DNA of 64,000 nucleotides, from contig NZ_JAOTIK010000001.1 in the NCBI RefSeq assembly GCF_030116705.1, positions 2,375,001-2,439,000 on the forward strand, in the 5' to 3' direction. A program made the translations under genes and the position numbers. Within the stretch, counting starts at the first letter, position 1; each line of letters starts with the position of its first letter. Shown piece by piece: positions 51,179 to 63,886 of the stretch. The notes beneath the pieces were generated by a model. That model saw nothing but the letters and a program-made list of their open reading frames with translations. It made no database searches and was not told where the DNA came from. This stretch comes from Streptomyces sp. ML-6. GTDB taxonomy: Bacteria > Actinomycetota > Actinomycetes > Streptomycetales > Streptomycetaceae.

Positions 51179-51433
51179 GAGAAACCGTCCGGCAGCAATA
51201 GAGGCGTGGGCAGATACACCCATCTTGCCTGACGTCGGCACCCGGACGGAAACCAGTACGGCCTCCGGCTCGTGGAGATCCCGTACGGCCCCGGCCCGGA
51301 GCCCCGCACCGGGGCCGAGCCGGGGTCGAGCCGATGCATCGCCGCCCGCCCCCGCCCGGAGGTGCCGGACCGGCCCGGAGCCCTGCGGGAAGACCGCCCC
51401 GCCCCGCGGGGAGGCCGCCCCGAGCACGCGAAA
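51179..51433. other. Upstream region of ettA
   Basis: About 255 bases separate the ettA start from the hairpin behind the surface-protein gene. The region should hold the ettA promoter, but no strong -35/-10 pair is seen. No supported ORF lies here. Confidence 0.4.
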
Positions 51434-51489
51434 GCCCCGGTACGGGCCTGCGGACGCTGTGATCAGTGTCCGCAGCCGCGTACCGGGGC
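51434..51489 (-). terminator. Long imperfect hairpin after the thioester surface-protein gene
   Basis: GCCCCGGTACG and CGTACCGGGGC at the ends, and CTGCGGAC with GTCCGCAG inside, form a 56-base imperfect stem-loop. It lies 48 bases beyond the stop codon of the minus-strand gene at 51538. Confidence 0.75.
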
Positions 51490-51537
51490 CGTCACCGGGC
51501 GGGCGCGACGATCCGCCCGCCCTTCGTCACCGCTCGA

Positions 51538-52983
51538 TCAGGCGGAGGCCTGAGTCTTGCGCTTGCGGAGCAGGAAGACCGCGCCGCCGCCGACGACGAC
51601 GAGGGCGATCGCGACGCCCGCGATGACCGGGGTGGCGCTGGAGCCACCGGTCTCGGCGAGGTCGCCCGAGCCGCCGGTGGCGCTGGAGCCGGAGGTGGCC
51701 GGAGCGGGCTTCTCCCCGCCGGTCTGGGTGTCGGTGCCGCCGGTGGTGCTGCCGCTGGTCTTGCAGTCCAGGACGCCCTTGAAGGTCTTGCTGAAGCCGC
51801 CGGGGCCGGTGATCGTGAAGTCGTACGCCTGGTCCTCGGCGACCGGGACGGTGACCGTCTCGGACTTGCCCGCCTCGATGGTGTGCTTCGCACCGGCCAG
51901 CTCGAAGGTGAACGCCTCGTCGCCCTCGTTGCTCGCGGTGACGTCCACGCCGCCCTTGGCGCAGTTCTTCTTCGCCGAGACGGCCGGGATGGCGCCCTTC
52001 TTGGCCCAGGTGCCGGTGGCGGTCGCGGAGACCGTGGACTCGCTGGAGCCGGCCAGGATCATGGTCTGGCTCTTGGTGACACCGGCGAAGGCCCGGCCGA
52101 CCGGCACCGAGGTGGTGGCCTGGACGGTCAGCGAGGCGGTGCCGTCGGCGGCGCCCGCCGGGACGTCGAAGTAGAGCTCGGCGCCGTTGGCCGCGGTGGT
52201 GACGGGCTTGCCGCTCTTGTCGGTGACCTTGACGCCGCTCGCCGCGTCGGCGGGCGGGGTCACGGAGACCTGGCCGGCGTTGGTGCGGACGGTGATCGGG
52301 CCGAGCTTCTCACCGGACTTGCCGGAGACCGCGGCCGGGTCCAGGGCGAGGGAGGCCTTGGGCTCGGCCTGGGCGACGGCGCTCTTCTCCAGCCAGTCGG
52401 CGAGCTTCTCGGCCTGGCCGTCGAGGGCCTCGACCTCGACGTCGTCCGAGTAGCGCCAGATGGCGACCTGGGTGCCCGCCGCCGCGGTCTTCTCGGTGAG
52501 CGGGCCGGTGCCGGCCGCCTTGGCGAGCGCCGCGAGGTCGTCGACCTGCGGGTAGGAGTGCTCCAGGATCCAGCGGATCTTGCCCGCGTTCTTGTTGGTG
52601 TTGAGCGAGGTCTGGTCCCAGGGGGTCTCCAGGTACTTCGCCCGGTCCTGGGTGGGGTTGTGGATGTCGATGCAGTACGTCTTGAGCTTGCCGCCGCCGT
52701 CGACGGTCATCTCGAAGAGACCGGCGGGCAGCTCCTGGTTCTTGCCGTCCGCGTGGAGCACAGCGCGGTCGTAGGTCTTCAACCCGTCCAGAACCGCGGA
52801 CGCGCCGCCCTGGTGCTGCGGGGTCTCATCGGCGACCGCGCTGCCCGCGCCGACGAGGACGCCTGCCATGACCAACCCGGACGCCACCACGGACGCGGCC
52901 AGCCTGGTCATGCCGCGCCGCCGTGAAGAACCGGTCGTCGTCTCCCTGGACGGCGAAGCGGTCGCTGAAGAAGCAGAAAACAC
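51538..52983 (-). CDS. Thioester-domain surface protein with LAXTG sortase signal
   Basis: This 481-residue cell-wall protein starts at GTG 52983, supported by GGAGGGG; the ATG at 52911 lacks a Shine-Dalgarno. The long basic n-region and hydrophobic core form a signal peptide cut near AVA51. The thioester (TED) domain has Cys104 in TYCID and Gln172 in GTQVAIW, the pair that forms an internal Cys-Gln bond able to bind covalently to host or surface amines. Two beta domains and a Thr/Gly/Ser-rich spacer follow. The C-terminus has LAETG (442-446), a hydrophobic helix and RKRK, a signal for class E sortases in Streptomyces. The likely role is covalent surface adhesion. Confidence 0.92.
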   Translation of the reverse strand: MFSASSATASPSRETTTGSSRRRGMTRLAASVVASGLVMAGVLVGAGSAVADETPQHQGGASAVLDGLKTYDRAVLHADGKNQELPAGLFEMTVDGGGKLKTYCIDIHNPTQDRAKYLETPWDQTSLNTNKNAGKIRWILEHSYPQVDDLAALAKAAGTGPLTEKTAAAGTQVAIWRYSDDVEVEALDGQAEKLADWLEKSAVAQAEPKASLALDPAAVSGKSGEKLGPITVRTNAGQVSVTPPADAASGVKVTDKSGKPVTTAANGAELYFDVPAGAADGTASLTVQATTSVPVGRAFAGVTKSQTMILAGSSESTVSATATGTWAKKGAIPAVSAKKNCAKGGVDVTASNEGDEAFTFELAGAKHTIEAGKSETVTVPVAEDQAYDFTITGPGGFSKTFKGVLDCKTSGSTTGGTDTQTGGEKPAPATSGSSATGGSGDLAETGGSSATPVIAGVAIALVVVGGGAVFLLRKRKTQASA

Positions 52984-53239
52984 AGAATTCCCCTCCGGGC
53001 AGGACCCTCCGCGCCCGATACGCGTGTGGGGATTGTCCTGCCAGTCGACTCAAGTGCCCCGTGAGTACGGGGGAATCCTAGGGACGAAAAGATGAACAGT
53101 CCCCAGTCATACCGCCGTACAACCATTCCGACTCGGAATCGTTATCGCCGATCTCACATACGTTCCCCTTGCCCCTTCGGGCCGGAACCATCCCGCCCCC
53201 TCCGGTTCACGTTCCATCTGTCCGGCCGGTCCGGACCGT

Positions 53240-53848
53240 TCACGACACCGGGGCGAGTTCCCCTTCGGCCTTCTGACGCGCCGTAGGACGCCCGCGCCCC
53301 CGCCGCACACCCCGTTCCTCCCCTTCGCTTCCCCCGCCCCCTTCACTTCCTTCAGCGCCATCGCTTCCTTCAGTGCCGTCGCCCCCAGCACCCCCGTCGC
53401 TCGCGTCGCTCCCCCTGTCCCACGGGTCGCCGCCACCCGGACCGCCCGCCCCGTCCGGGCTGCCCACAGGGACCGTCAAGGCGGGCGCCCCCTTCGCCAC
53501 GCGCCGGAACGCGGCCGTCCCCCGCGTCAGGTCGTGGCCCACCGCCACCGCCTCGATGTCCACGAACGTCTTCCGCCGCCCCTCCCGTTCCTCCTCACGC
53601 ACCTTCAGCCTGCCGTGTACGACGAGCGGTTCCCCGACGGAAACGGAACCGGACAGGTTCAGGGCCAGCGCCCGCCAGGCCCACACGGTGAAAAAGCTGG
53701 TGTGCCCGTCGGTCCAGAGCTGTTTCCCGCGATCCCAGCGACGTGGCGTCACCGCGAAGCGGAATCGGGCCATTCCGCCGGACGCCGTCTCCCGGAACTC
53801 CACGCCCGTCGCCGCGTTGCCCACCAGCGTCACCAAGGTGTCGTTCAT
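53240..53848 (-). CDS. Single-stranded DNA-binding protein, divergent Ssb
   Basis: This 202-residue protein has an N-terminal OB fold of Ssb type (LVTLVGNAATGVEFRETASGGMARFRFAVTPRRWDR, WAWRALALNLSGSVSVGEPLVVHGRLKVREE, FVDIEAVAVGHDL). The C-terminal half is disordered and Gly/Asp/Ser/Glu-rich, then basic. It lacks the acidic DDDIPF-type tip that recruits partner proteins in the main Ssb, ending instead ELAPVS. It is therefore a secondary Ssb, as many streptomycetes have; sporulation or natural uptake roles are known for some but not shown here. Confidence 0.88.
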   Translation of the reverse strand: MNDTLVTLVGNAATGVEFRETASGGMARFRFAVTPRRWDRGKQLWTDGHTSFFTVWAWRALALNLSGSVSVGEPLVVHGRLKVREEEREGRRKTFVDIEAVAVGHDLTRGTAAFRRVAKGAPALTVPVGSPDGAGGPGGGDPWDRGSDASDGGAGGDGTEGSDGAEGSEGGGGSEGEERGVRRGRGRPTARQKAEGELAPVS

Positions 53849-53872
53849 GACTCCGCCTCCCCTTCGGCCTTC

Positions 53873-53906
53873 GGATCGGTGACCGCTTCCGCGCGGTCAC
53901 CGATCC
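53873..53906 (-). terminator. Hairpin between the GTPase operon and the Ssb gene
   Basis: GGATCGGTGACCGC (53873-53886) pairs perfectly with GCGGTCACCGATCC (53893-53906) around a 6-nt loop, 42 bases after the GTPase stop codon. Confidence 0.8.
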
Positions 53907-53947
53907 CAGGTTGAAGGAGAGGCGGAAATCCTGCCGGGGCCTGTGGA

Positions 53948-55987
53948 CTACGTACCGGTTGTGGAAATCTCCGTCACCGTCACGTACCTCTCCCGCACCT
54001 CGCGGTACCGCGCGAGTTCGGCCGCCACCGGGTCGAGGACCCGCGCCCGCCCGCACGCCGCCGCCGCCTCGCGCAACTGCCGTTCGGCCTCCTGCCCGTA
54101 CCGTCGCGCCGGCCCCCGCGCCGCGGCCACGCACGACCACTCCACCAAGGGGCCTCCGACGACCCCGGCCAGCATCACCAGGGCCGGGACGACGAAGCCC
54201 GGTTCGAGCACCCCGACGATCTGACCGACCAGCCAGAGACCACCGAAGACCTGCAACAGCGTCATCGATACCTGGGCCAGCACGGCGGCCGGCCACCACT
54301 TCGGCCTCGGTGGCCGCCCGTTCGCCCGCCCGCCGTGCGCCGCGCCGGAGGTCCCGGCCGCCCCCGGCTCCCCGGCCACCGGACCGCGCCTCCCATCGCC
54401 CGCGCCGCCGGCTCCGTCCGTACCGTTCGCCCGGCCCCGCTCCGCCACGGCCCCGGCCCGCTCGACCAGTTCGTCGAGAGCCTCCGGCAGCCCCTCCGCA
54501 CCGTTCACCGCCGCCTCGCGGACCGCCTGCGCCCAGGGGCCCGGCAACCCGGCCGCGGCTTCGTCCGCCACCGCCCGGACCGCCTGCTCGACGCGCTGCC
54601 GGGAGGTGAGCCGTTCCTCGGGGGGCGCCGGCTGCGCGGGGCGCTCCGGGCTCCCGGGCCGCCGGGTGGACTCGTACCGGCGCCACAGCCGCAACCACGG
54701 CGTGCCGCACGCCCGTCCGGCGTTGCGGCGCCACTCGCGCTCGGCCGCCTGGCCCGTCGCCGCCGCCCCGACGGCCTCCGCGAGCCGGTCGGCGAACTCC
54801 TCGCGGGCCTGTTCGCCGAGTCCGGCCCGTCCCTCGGCCACGTACACCGGGCGGAGCCTGGCCGCGGCGGCGTCCACGTCCGCGGAGAGCCGGCGGGCCG
54901 CCGCGGTGCGTTCCTGGACGAACCGGCCGAGCATCTCGCGCAGTTCGCCCACTCCCTCACCGGTGAGCGCGGACAGGGGCATGACGGTGGCGCCGGGTTC
55001 GCCGTGTTCGCCCAGGGCCATGCCGTCCTCGTCGAGCAGCCTGCGCAGGTCGTCGAGGACCTGGTCGGCGGTGTCGCCCGGCAGCCGGTCGATCTGGTTG
55101 AGGACGACGAAGGTGACCTCGGCGTGTCCGGCGAGCGGGCGCAGGTAGCGCTCGTGCAGTGCCGCGTCCGCGTACTTCTCCGGGTCGACGACCCAGATCA
55201 CCGCGTCGACCAGGGCGAGCACCCGGTCGACCTGGTCACGGTGGCTGGTCGCCGCCGAGTCGTGGTCGGGCAGGTCGACCAGGACGAGGCCCTGCAGGGC
55301 CTCGTCAAACTCCGCGCCGCCCTGCTGCGGCCTGCGCCTCAGCCGCCCCGGGATGGCGAGCCGGTCCAGCAGACCCGCGGCCCCGTCGGTCCAGGAACAG
55401 GCGATGGGGGCGGAGGTCGTCGGCCTGCGCAGCCCGGTGTCGGAGATCTGGGCGCCCGCGAGGGTGTTGAAGAGGGTCGACTTGCCGCTCCCGGTCGCGC
55501 CCGCGATGGCGACGACGGTGTGCCGGGAGGAGAGCCGCTGCCGCGCCGCCGCCTCGTCGAGCACCCGCTCCGCCTCGGCGAGGGTGTCCCCGTCGAGGCG
55601 GGCCCTGGACAGTCCGACGAGTTCGCGCAGCGCGTCCAGCCTCGGCCGGAGCGGACCGCCGGAGGGCACGTACGCCTCGACCTGGGGCGGCCGCGCGTCG
55701 TCGCCTACGGTCTCTGGTTCGGGATCGGCCGTCCTGGCGGCGGCCCGCCGGGCGATGAGCCCGTCGTTCCATTCCCGGCCCGGCTCGGCCGGGTGGCCCG
55801 CCCCGCCGCCGTCCCGCCCCTCGTCGTCGGTGTCCCGGCCGGTGTCCGCCGCCCGCGGGGCCCCTTCGGCGTCCGGGCCCGTGCCCGTCCTCGTCCCGGT
55901 CCTCCGCCCCGGGACGCCGGCGTTCCGGTTCCCGTGCGGGGCGGGGCTCCCGCCCCGGCCGGTTTCCTCGTCGGTGACGGCAGTCAT
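53948..55987 (-). CDS. Dynamin-like GTPase with C-terminal membrane segments (second of pair)
   Basis: This 679-residue protein starts at an ATG that overlaps the end of the upstream GTPase gene (ATGA). A disordered charged N-terminus of about 110 residues precedes the GTPase domain: P-loop GATGSGKST near residue 165, switch threonines in RRPTTSAP, DLPDHDS for G3 and NQIDRL for G4. Near the C-terminus two hydrophobic helices (VLAQVSMTLLQVFGGLWLVGQIVGVL, FVVPALVMLAGVVGGPLVEW) form a membrane hairpin, followed by a helical tail. The family resembles YfjP and the paired DynA/DynB-type proteins. It may act in membrane remodelling, for example at sporulation septa (inference). Confidence 0.82.
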   Translation of the reverse strand: MTAVTDEETGRGGSPAPHGNRNAGVPGRRTGTRTGTGPDAEGAPRAADTGRDTDDEGRDGGGAGHPAEPGREWNDGLIARRAAARTADPEPETVGDDARPPQVEAYVPSGGPLRPRLDALRELVGLSRARLDGDTLAEAERVLDEAAARQRLSSRHTVVAIAGATGSGKSTLFNTLAGAQISDTGLRRPTTSAPIACSWTDGAAGLLDRLAIPGRLRRRPQQGGAEFDEALQGLVLVDLPDHDSAATSHRDQVDRVLALVDAVIWVVDPEKYADAALHERYLRPLAGHAEVTFVVLNQIDRLPGDTADQVLDDLRRLLDEDGMALGEHGEPGATVMPLSALTGEGVGELREMLGRFVQERTAAARRLSADVDAAAARLRPVYVAEGRAGLGEQAREEFADRLAEAVGAAATGQAAEREWRRNAGRACGTPWLRLWRRYESTRRPGSPERPAQPAPPEERLTSRQRVEQAVRAVADEAAAGLPGPWAQAVREAAVNGAEGLPEALDELVERAGAVAERGRANGTDGAGGAGDGRRGPVAGEPGAAGTSGAAHGGRANGRPPRPKWWPAAVLAQVSMTLLQVFGGLWLVGQIVGVLEPGFVVPALVMLAGVVGGPLVEWSCVAAARGPARRYGQEAERQLREAAAACGRARVLDPVAAELARYREVRERYVTVTEISTTGT

Positions 55988-57645
55988 CACTGCCACCTCT
56001 CCTTCTGCAGTACGGACAGCGCGGCGATCAGTTCGGCCTGCGGCTCCGGGGCCACGTCGAGCGCGTCGAGCGGGGCGAGCCGCCGGTCGCGCTCGCCGTT
56101 CAGCACCCGGTCGAGGCAGTCGGTGAGCAGGGCCCCTCCCTTGTCGCGCAGCCGCAGCGCGCCCTGGGCGCCGATCCGCTCGGCGAGCTGCTCCCCGGCG
56201 CGGCGGGTGCGACGGCCGCCGAGCAGCGCGGCGGCCAGCAGCGCCGTCACGGTCCCGGCGTCGGGTGCGGCGTTGCGCTCCAGCCGGCGCACCTCCTCCT
56301 CGGCCAGTTCCTCCAGGACCCGCCACCACCGCCGTACGGCCATGGCGATCCGGCCCCGGATGTCCTCGGCGGGCCCCCATCCCCCGGCCTCCCGGCCGAC
56401 GTCCTCGAAGCCGAACACCCCGGCCGCCGGATCGCGCCGCCAGGTCGTGCGGATCTGTTCGTCGGCGGCGGCCACGGCGCACTGCAGGAGCGCGGCGAGG
56501 CTCTCGACCAGCGCTTCGAGGAGTTCCTCGGAGGTGCTGTACAGGGGGTAGCCGCGCCATCTGGTCCGGGCGTCCCCGGCGAGCACGCCGCCGCTGCGCA
56601 GCCTCCGCCGCACCCGGGCGCCCTCCGTCCGGTACGCGTCCTCGACCACCCCGCTCAGCCGTACCGAGGCCGCGTACTGTGCCGCGACGGCCCCGGCCAG
56701 CTCCAGCATCCGCACGTCCAGCGAGGCGATGGCCCCGGCCGCCGTGCGCCCGACGGCCTGCTGGCGGGCGGCCGGGTCCTGGGCCCGGTGGCTGAGCCAG
56801 GCCCGCAGCGGGGCGACCGCGGTCGTGGGCAGCAGCCCGTTGCCGCCCCCGGCCGACTCGGGCAGTTCGGGGATGGTGAAGCGCGGCACCTCGCCGAGGC
56901 CGGCCCGGGTGAGCAGCGCCCCGTACTGCCGGGAGACCTCGCCGATCACCTGGTGCGGCACCCGGTCCAGGACGGTGACGAGCGAGGCGTCGTACTGCTT
57001 GGCGGTGCGCAGCAGGTGCCAGGGCACCGCGTCCGCGTACCGGGAGGCCGTGGTCACCATCACCCACACGTCCGCGGCGCAGATCAGCTCGGCGGCCAGC
57101 ACCCGGTTGCGCACCACGAGCGAGTCGATGTCGGGCGCGTCGAGCAGCGCGAGCCCGCGCGGCATTCCGGGCGCGGTCTCGACGAGCAACGCGTTCGCGT
57201 CCTCCTCCTCGCCCCCGTCGAGCTCGTCGAGGCCGTCGCACCTGCCGGGGTCGCCGGTCTCCTGAGGGGGCAGCCAGACCCTGGTCAACTGCGGCAGTAC
57301 GCGCACCTCCGCGAACCAGTGGTGGTCGTCCGGGTGGCAGACCAGCACCGGTGTCCGGGTGGTCGGCCGCAGCACCCCGGCCTCGCTGACCCGTCGCCCC
57401 ACCAGGGAGTTGACGAGCGTCGACTTCCCCGCACCGGTCGATCCGCCCACGACGGCGAGCAGGGGCGCTTCGGGATCCCTCAGCCGGGGAAGCAGGTAGT
57501 CGTCGAGCTGGGCGAGCAGCTCGTCCCGGGTCTGCCGGGCGCGCGCCGCCCCCGGCAGCGGAAGCGGAAGACGCACGGCGGCGACACGGTCGCGCAGGGC
57601 GGAGAGTGCGTCGATGAGCTGAGGCCGTCCATCCAAGGTCACCAC
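55987..57645 (-). CDS. Dynamin-like GTPase (first of pair)
   Basis: This GTPase of about 552 residues starts at GTG 57645 ([10 protein letters not shown]); GTG 57642 is equally possible, and the frame upstream is unlikely coding. The P-loop [10 protein letters not shown] is at 67-76, followed by RPTTRTP (switch I) and DAPDIDS (G3). VLDRVP replaces the usual N/TKxD of G4, so guanine recognition may be atypical. The rest is helical, including a segment with many Ala/Leu, but no clear TM helix. It is coupled to the membrane-anchored partner by ATGA overlap; in known bacterial dynamin pairs the two proteins act together. Confidence 0.82.
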   Translation of the reverse strand: MVTLDGRPQLIDALSALRDRVAAVRLPLPLPGAARARQTRDELLAQLDDYLLPRLRDPEAPLLAVVGGSTGAGKSTLVNSLVGRRVSEAGVLRPTTRTPVLVCHPDDHHWFAEVRVLPQLTRVWLPPQETGDPGRCDGLDELDGGEEEDANALLVETAPGMPRGLALLDAPDIDSLVVRNRVLAAELICAADVWVMVTTASRYADAVPWHLLRTAKQYDASLVTVLDRVPHQVIGEVSRQYGALLTRAGLGEVPRFTIPELPESAGGGNGLLPTTAVAPLRAWLSHRAQDPAARQQAVGRTAAGAIASLDVRMLELAGAVAAQYAASVRLSGVVEDAYRTEGARVRRRLRSGGVLAGDARTRWRGYPLYSTSEELLEALVESLAALLQCAVAAADEQIRTTWRRDPAAGVFGFEDVGREAGGWGPAEDIRGRIAMAVRRWWRVLEELAEEEVRRLERNAAPDAGTVTALLAAALLGGRRTRRAGEQLAERIGAQGALRLRDKGGALLTDCLDRVLNGERDRRLAPLDALDVAPEPQAELIAALSVLQKERWQ

Positions 57646-57964
57646 ATGCGAAGAATGCCCAATTTTGGAGCCTTTTTGAAGCGTATAACCACCTCTGCGC
57701 GCCGGTTCTCCCCCGAAAACGGAGTCGGGACAGAGGGGACGAGTGGGGCGCAGGCATAACGAGTGCACAACACCCGGCGCGCGAGACGCCAAAAGCGGTG
57801 CGCGAATCCCACCTACCTGCGATTATCGGTTCGCTTCACCGAACCTCCACATCGTGCCACGCAGGTGAAGCAACCAGGACGAGGCGACAGGAGCTCTATC
57901 CTTGTTCCGGCTGGTCACCGACCGGCCCGGCCCCAGGGCTCCAGTCCGCCGAGGCCACCACCCG
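57646..57964. other. Upstream region of the GTPase pair and of the tRNA
   Basis: About 320 bases with no supported gene lie between divergent units. The part near 57650-57700 is unusually AT-rich for the window (CCCAATTTTGGAGCC, a 15-base near palindrome), and probably contains the GTPase promoter. TATCCT at 57897-57902 could be the -10 of the tRNA gene, without a clear -35. Confidence 0.4.
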
Positions 57965-58037
57965 GCCCCCGTAGCTCAGTGGATAGAGCAGGCGCCTTCT
58001 AAGCGCTTGGCCGCAGGTTCGAGTCCTGCCGGGGGCG
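57965..58037 (+). tRNA. tRNA-Arg (anticodon TCT)
   Basis: A cloverleaf folds completely: acceptor GCCCCCG/CGGGGGC, D arm GCTC...GAGC, anticodon stem GGCGC/GCGCT with loop CTTCTAA giving anticodon TCT (reads AGA/AGG), and T arm GCAGG-TTCGAGT-CCTGC. The CCA end is not encoded. It reads rare codons in this high-GC genome. No duplicate of its 3' end is seen in the window. Confidence 0.95.
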
Positions 58038-58056
58038 CACAGCACGCAGGCCCATG

Positions 58057-58082
58057 GGCCCTCCTGCCAGGAGGGCCTTTTT
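58057..58082 (+). terminator. Rho-independent terminator after tRNA-Arg
   Basis: GGCCCTCCT and AGGAGGGCC pair across GCC and are followed by five T residues. This is a classic terminator, and the clearest in the window. Confidence 0.92.
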
Positions 58083-58308
58083 CTCGAATGGGCACGCTAG
58101 CGAAGGCCGCGTAGTGAGGGCATAAGGCCTGGTGGCCTGGGTTCCACCCGAGGGGTGGGGCGTCCTGCGGCAGCTGTTCTCCGTCCGCGCCCGCCTCTCG
58201 CGCAGGGTCACCCGATGGCGTCCTCCTGGCCGGAGGGGAGAGTCGACGCCGGATGAGGCGGATCATCGGACTGGGGCTTCCCGTCCACGACGAGAACTGG
58301 CTCACCGC

Positions 58309-58332
58309 GCCCCCGCCGGGGTCGGCGGGGGC
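58309..58332 (-). terminator. Hairpin after the cas operon
   Basis: GCCCCCGCCG (58309-58318) pairs with CGGCGGGGGC (58323-58332) across 4 nt, 34 bases beyond the cas6e stop codon. Together with the tRNA terminator, it shows that no cas1/cas2 genes are transcribed after cas6e. The rest of 58083-58365 holds no gene and no CRISPR repeat. Confidence 0.55.
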
Positions 58333-58365
58333 GGCGGGGGCGGTCGTCGGCGGAGGATATGGGCC

Positions 58366-61922
<3,557 letters not shown>

Positions 61923-61926
<4 letters not shown>

Positions 61927-63539
61927 CTCTGCGCAGCCTCTCGGAGTTCGGCGGGGGCTTTCGCGGCGGCCATGTCATCGCGAAAGCGGGCTTCGGCACG
62001 GGCGCGGGCGAGCATTCCCTCACGGTTGCGCGGGAGCGCGTCGAGCCGGTTCCTGAGGAATTCCTCCGCCCTGGAACGGAGTTCACGGGCGCAGTCGAAG
62101 AGCAGGGGCGGCACGTCCCCGCCCCTGGCCGTCTCGTGGAGCAGATCCAGGAAGGGCTCCTCCGCCGCGGGCCAGAACTCCCGCCGGGCGTCGAACCGGG
62201 CCAGCTGCGCGGCGCGATCGGCGGGCTTCGGGTTCGAGTAGGTGACCTTCCAGGCGGCGTACGCGGCACGCTCCAGGGACCGGGCCACGTACTCGGCGAT
62301 GTCCGAGCCGCGCCGGGACGCCTCGCACAGCGCTTCTCCCATGCTCGGCGCGTACGGGAAGCGGCCTTCCGTCCAAGTGGCCGGGGCGGTCTTGTCGGCG
62401 ATGATCCCGACGGCCCAGAACGTGCAGGGCGGACCGCTGCCGTCCTGTGGGAAGTCGATGTTCCGCAATCGCCCGTACAGGCGCTCCGTCTCCCTGGTCG
62501 CCGCGCTGTAGAGCGCGTGCGCCTCACGCCACAGGGCGCGGGTGGGAGAGGGCCAGAGCGGCTTGCGGTGCCCGTTCAGCTTCTTCCCGAGAACGGCGTC
62601 GTCGAGGTCGCGTTCGGGGTCGAGGTCGAGAAGTTCACCGGCCCCGATCAGCACCCGGTCGACGAGGACGGGCTCCCCCTCCGCCGCCGGCACCGGGCGC
62701 AGCAGCACCGAGCGCCCGAGGTAACTGTGCAGGTCGGCGGGGCCGGAGGGAACACGGCCCGGCGGCTTCGTCCTGAACTCCCGGCGCGGGTTCTCCCCGG
62801 TCGTCCACGACCGGTTGAAGTGCCCGCTTCCTCCGCCCGGGGCGGGATAGAGGCTCATCCGCAGCGTGTCCGCGACGGTCCGGCCCTCGACCACGACGCG
62901 GACGCGACCCTGGAGCCGCCCTGCGGCGAGGTTGGTCAGCTTCGGACCGAGCCGCTTGCCGGAGACCCGGGCCCGGCCCGACAGCCCGTAGACGTGCTGG
63001 GCCAGCAAGGCCCGGAAGGCTTCGGCGGCCGGGAGCGGCTCGGGGTGTTCGAGGTGGTGGTGGTCGAAGAGCTGGCAGTAGTCACCGACCCGCTCCAGGA
63101 CGAGCTGCGCCGGCCCCGCGCCGTCCTCCTCGAACTGGGGCGCCAGTTCGCTGTTCTGCCCCAGCGGCCGCTCCGGGTGGAACAGGTCCCACTCGTCCGC
63201 CGGTTGTCCGGCCAGCCAGGTCGCGGCCTCGTCGAGCGGATGCTTCTTCTCGACCCGGGCACACCACTCCTCGTCGGAGGAGGGAAAGGCTCCGGACGCG
63301 AAGCAGATGCCCAGCAGGTACTCGATGAGGGCGACCCCCTCGCCCGGCGTCGGGCAGGAAAAGGCGCTCAGCTCCTCGGCACGGCGGAGGACACCCAGCA
63401 AGGACAGTTGGAGGGCCTCGCCCTCCTGGGAGATGACAGGCACGCAGGGCTGGTGCCGGGGATCCCAGGAAGGGATCCGCCGGGGCGGGGCAGAAACGTC
63501 GGGCAAAGGATCAACTACCACTCTCACAGATGGCCACAC
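61923..63539 (-). CDS. cse1: Cse1 (Cas8e), Cascade large subunit
   Basis: This 538-residue subunit recognises the PAM and recruits Cas3. Family blocks include PSWDPRHQPCVPVI-like N-terminus (residues about 23-36), ISQEGEALQLSLLGVLRRAEEL, HPLDEAATWLAG and a C-terminal helical bundle. GTG 63539 is the longest start; GTGs at 63527 and 63521 are alternatives, none with a Shine-Dalgarno. TAGCGT about 15 nt upstream may be a -10, pointing to a very short leader. It is the first gene of the operon in the window; cas3 does not precede it. Confidence 0.93.
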
Positions 63540-63706
63540 GTTGTGACCGGTGAGACGCTAGCAGTGAGAATCCAAGTGCTGTCGGTCGTCGGCAAGATTG
63601 TCCGAATACCCCCAATGGAGGCCCCCCGCAGGCAAGTTCACGCCACCCCGCGGGGCAGAGGGAGGGCCGGATCCAGCCACGACCACTCCCCCTCCCCGCT
63701 CCTGCT
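63540..63706. promoter_or_regulatory. Upstream region of the Cascade operon
   Basis: These 167 bases carry the likely promoter. Read on the minus strand, TAGCGT near 63555-63560 is the best -10 candidate, without a good -35. TTGCCG-17-GATTCT further upstream is an alternative. No CRISPR repeats are present. Confidence 0.4.
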
Positions 63707-63886
63707 TCACCTCGGTGGGCGCCGCCTCATCAGGATGGTCAGCGTGGCGCGGGCGTCGCGGCGGTGCTCCGGAGTGGGGGCCAGGACCGAGGCGAGTGCG
63801 ACGGTGGCGAGGAGCCCCGTGTAGGCCGTGGCGCTGATGGCGGCGAGGGAGGTCGCGTCCTGGAGAAGGGCGGAGAACGTGAGCAC
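63707..63886 (-). CDS. Small single-helix membrane protein upstream of the Cascade operon
   Basis: This 59-residue protein starts at GTG 63886, with AAAGGA 6 nt upstream. It is one hydrophobic helix (about 8-32, SLAAISATAYTGLLATVALAS) followed by a basic tail rich in Arg (EHRRDARATLTILMRRRPPR). No family is recognised. It precedes the Cascade genes by 167 nt on the same strand, in the place where cas3 is often found. Confidence 0.65.
   Translation of the reverse strand: MLTFSALLQDATSLAAISATAYTGLLATVALASVLAPTPEHRRDARATLTILMRRRPPR

Noticed and set aside
53948..57757. Single 1,269-codon frame covering both GTPases
   Set aside because: Only the 3' half is coding in this frame. The 5' half is a shifted reading of the other GTPase, whose own frame carries the P-loop and switch motifs. 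The real arrangement is two genes with an ATGA overlap.
57965..58037. Integration site of an island at tRNA-Arg
   Set aside because: No second copy of the tRNA 3' end, no integrase and no base-composition change is seen between the tRNA and the cas genes within the window.
58141..58164. CRISPR-repeat-like sequence TTCCACCCGAGGGGTGG between tRNA-Arg and cas6e
   Set aside because: There is a single copy, no regular spacing, and only weak resemblance to type I-E repeats. It is just a small inverted repeat.
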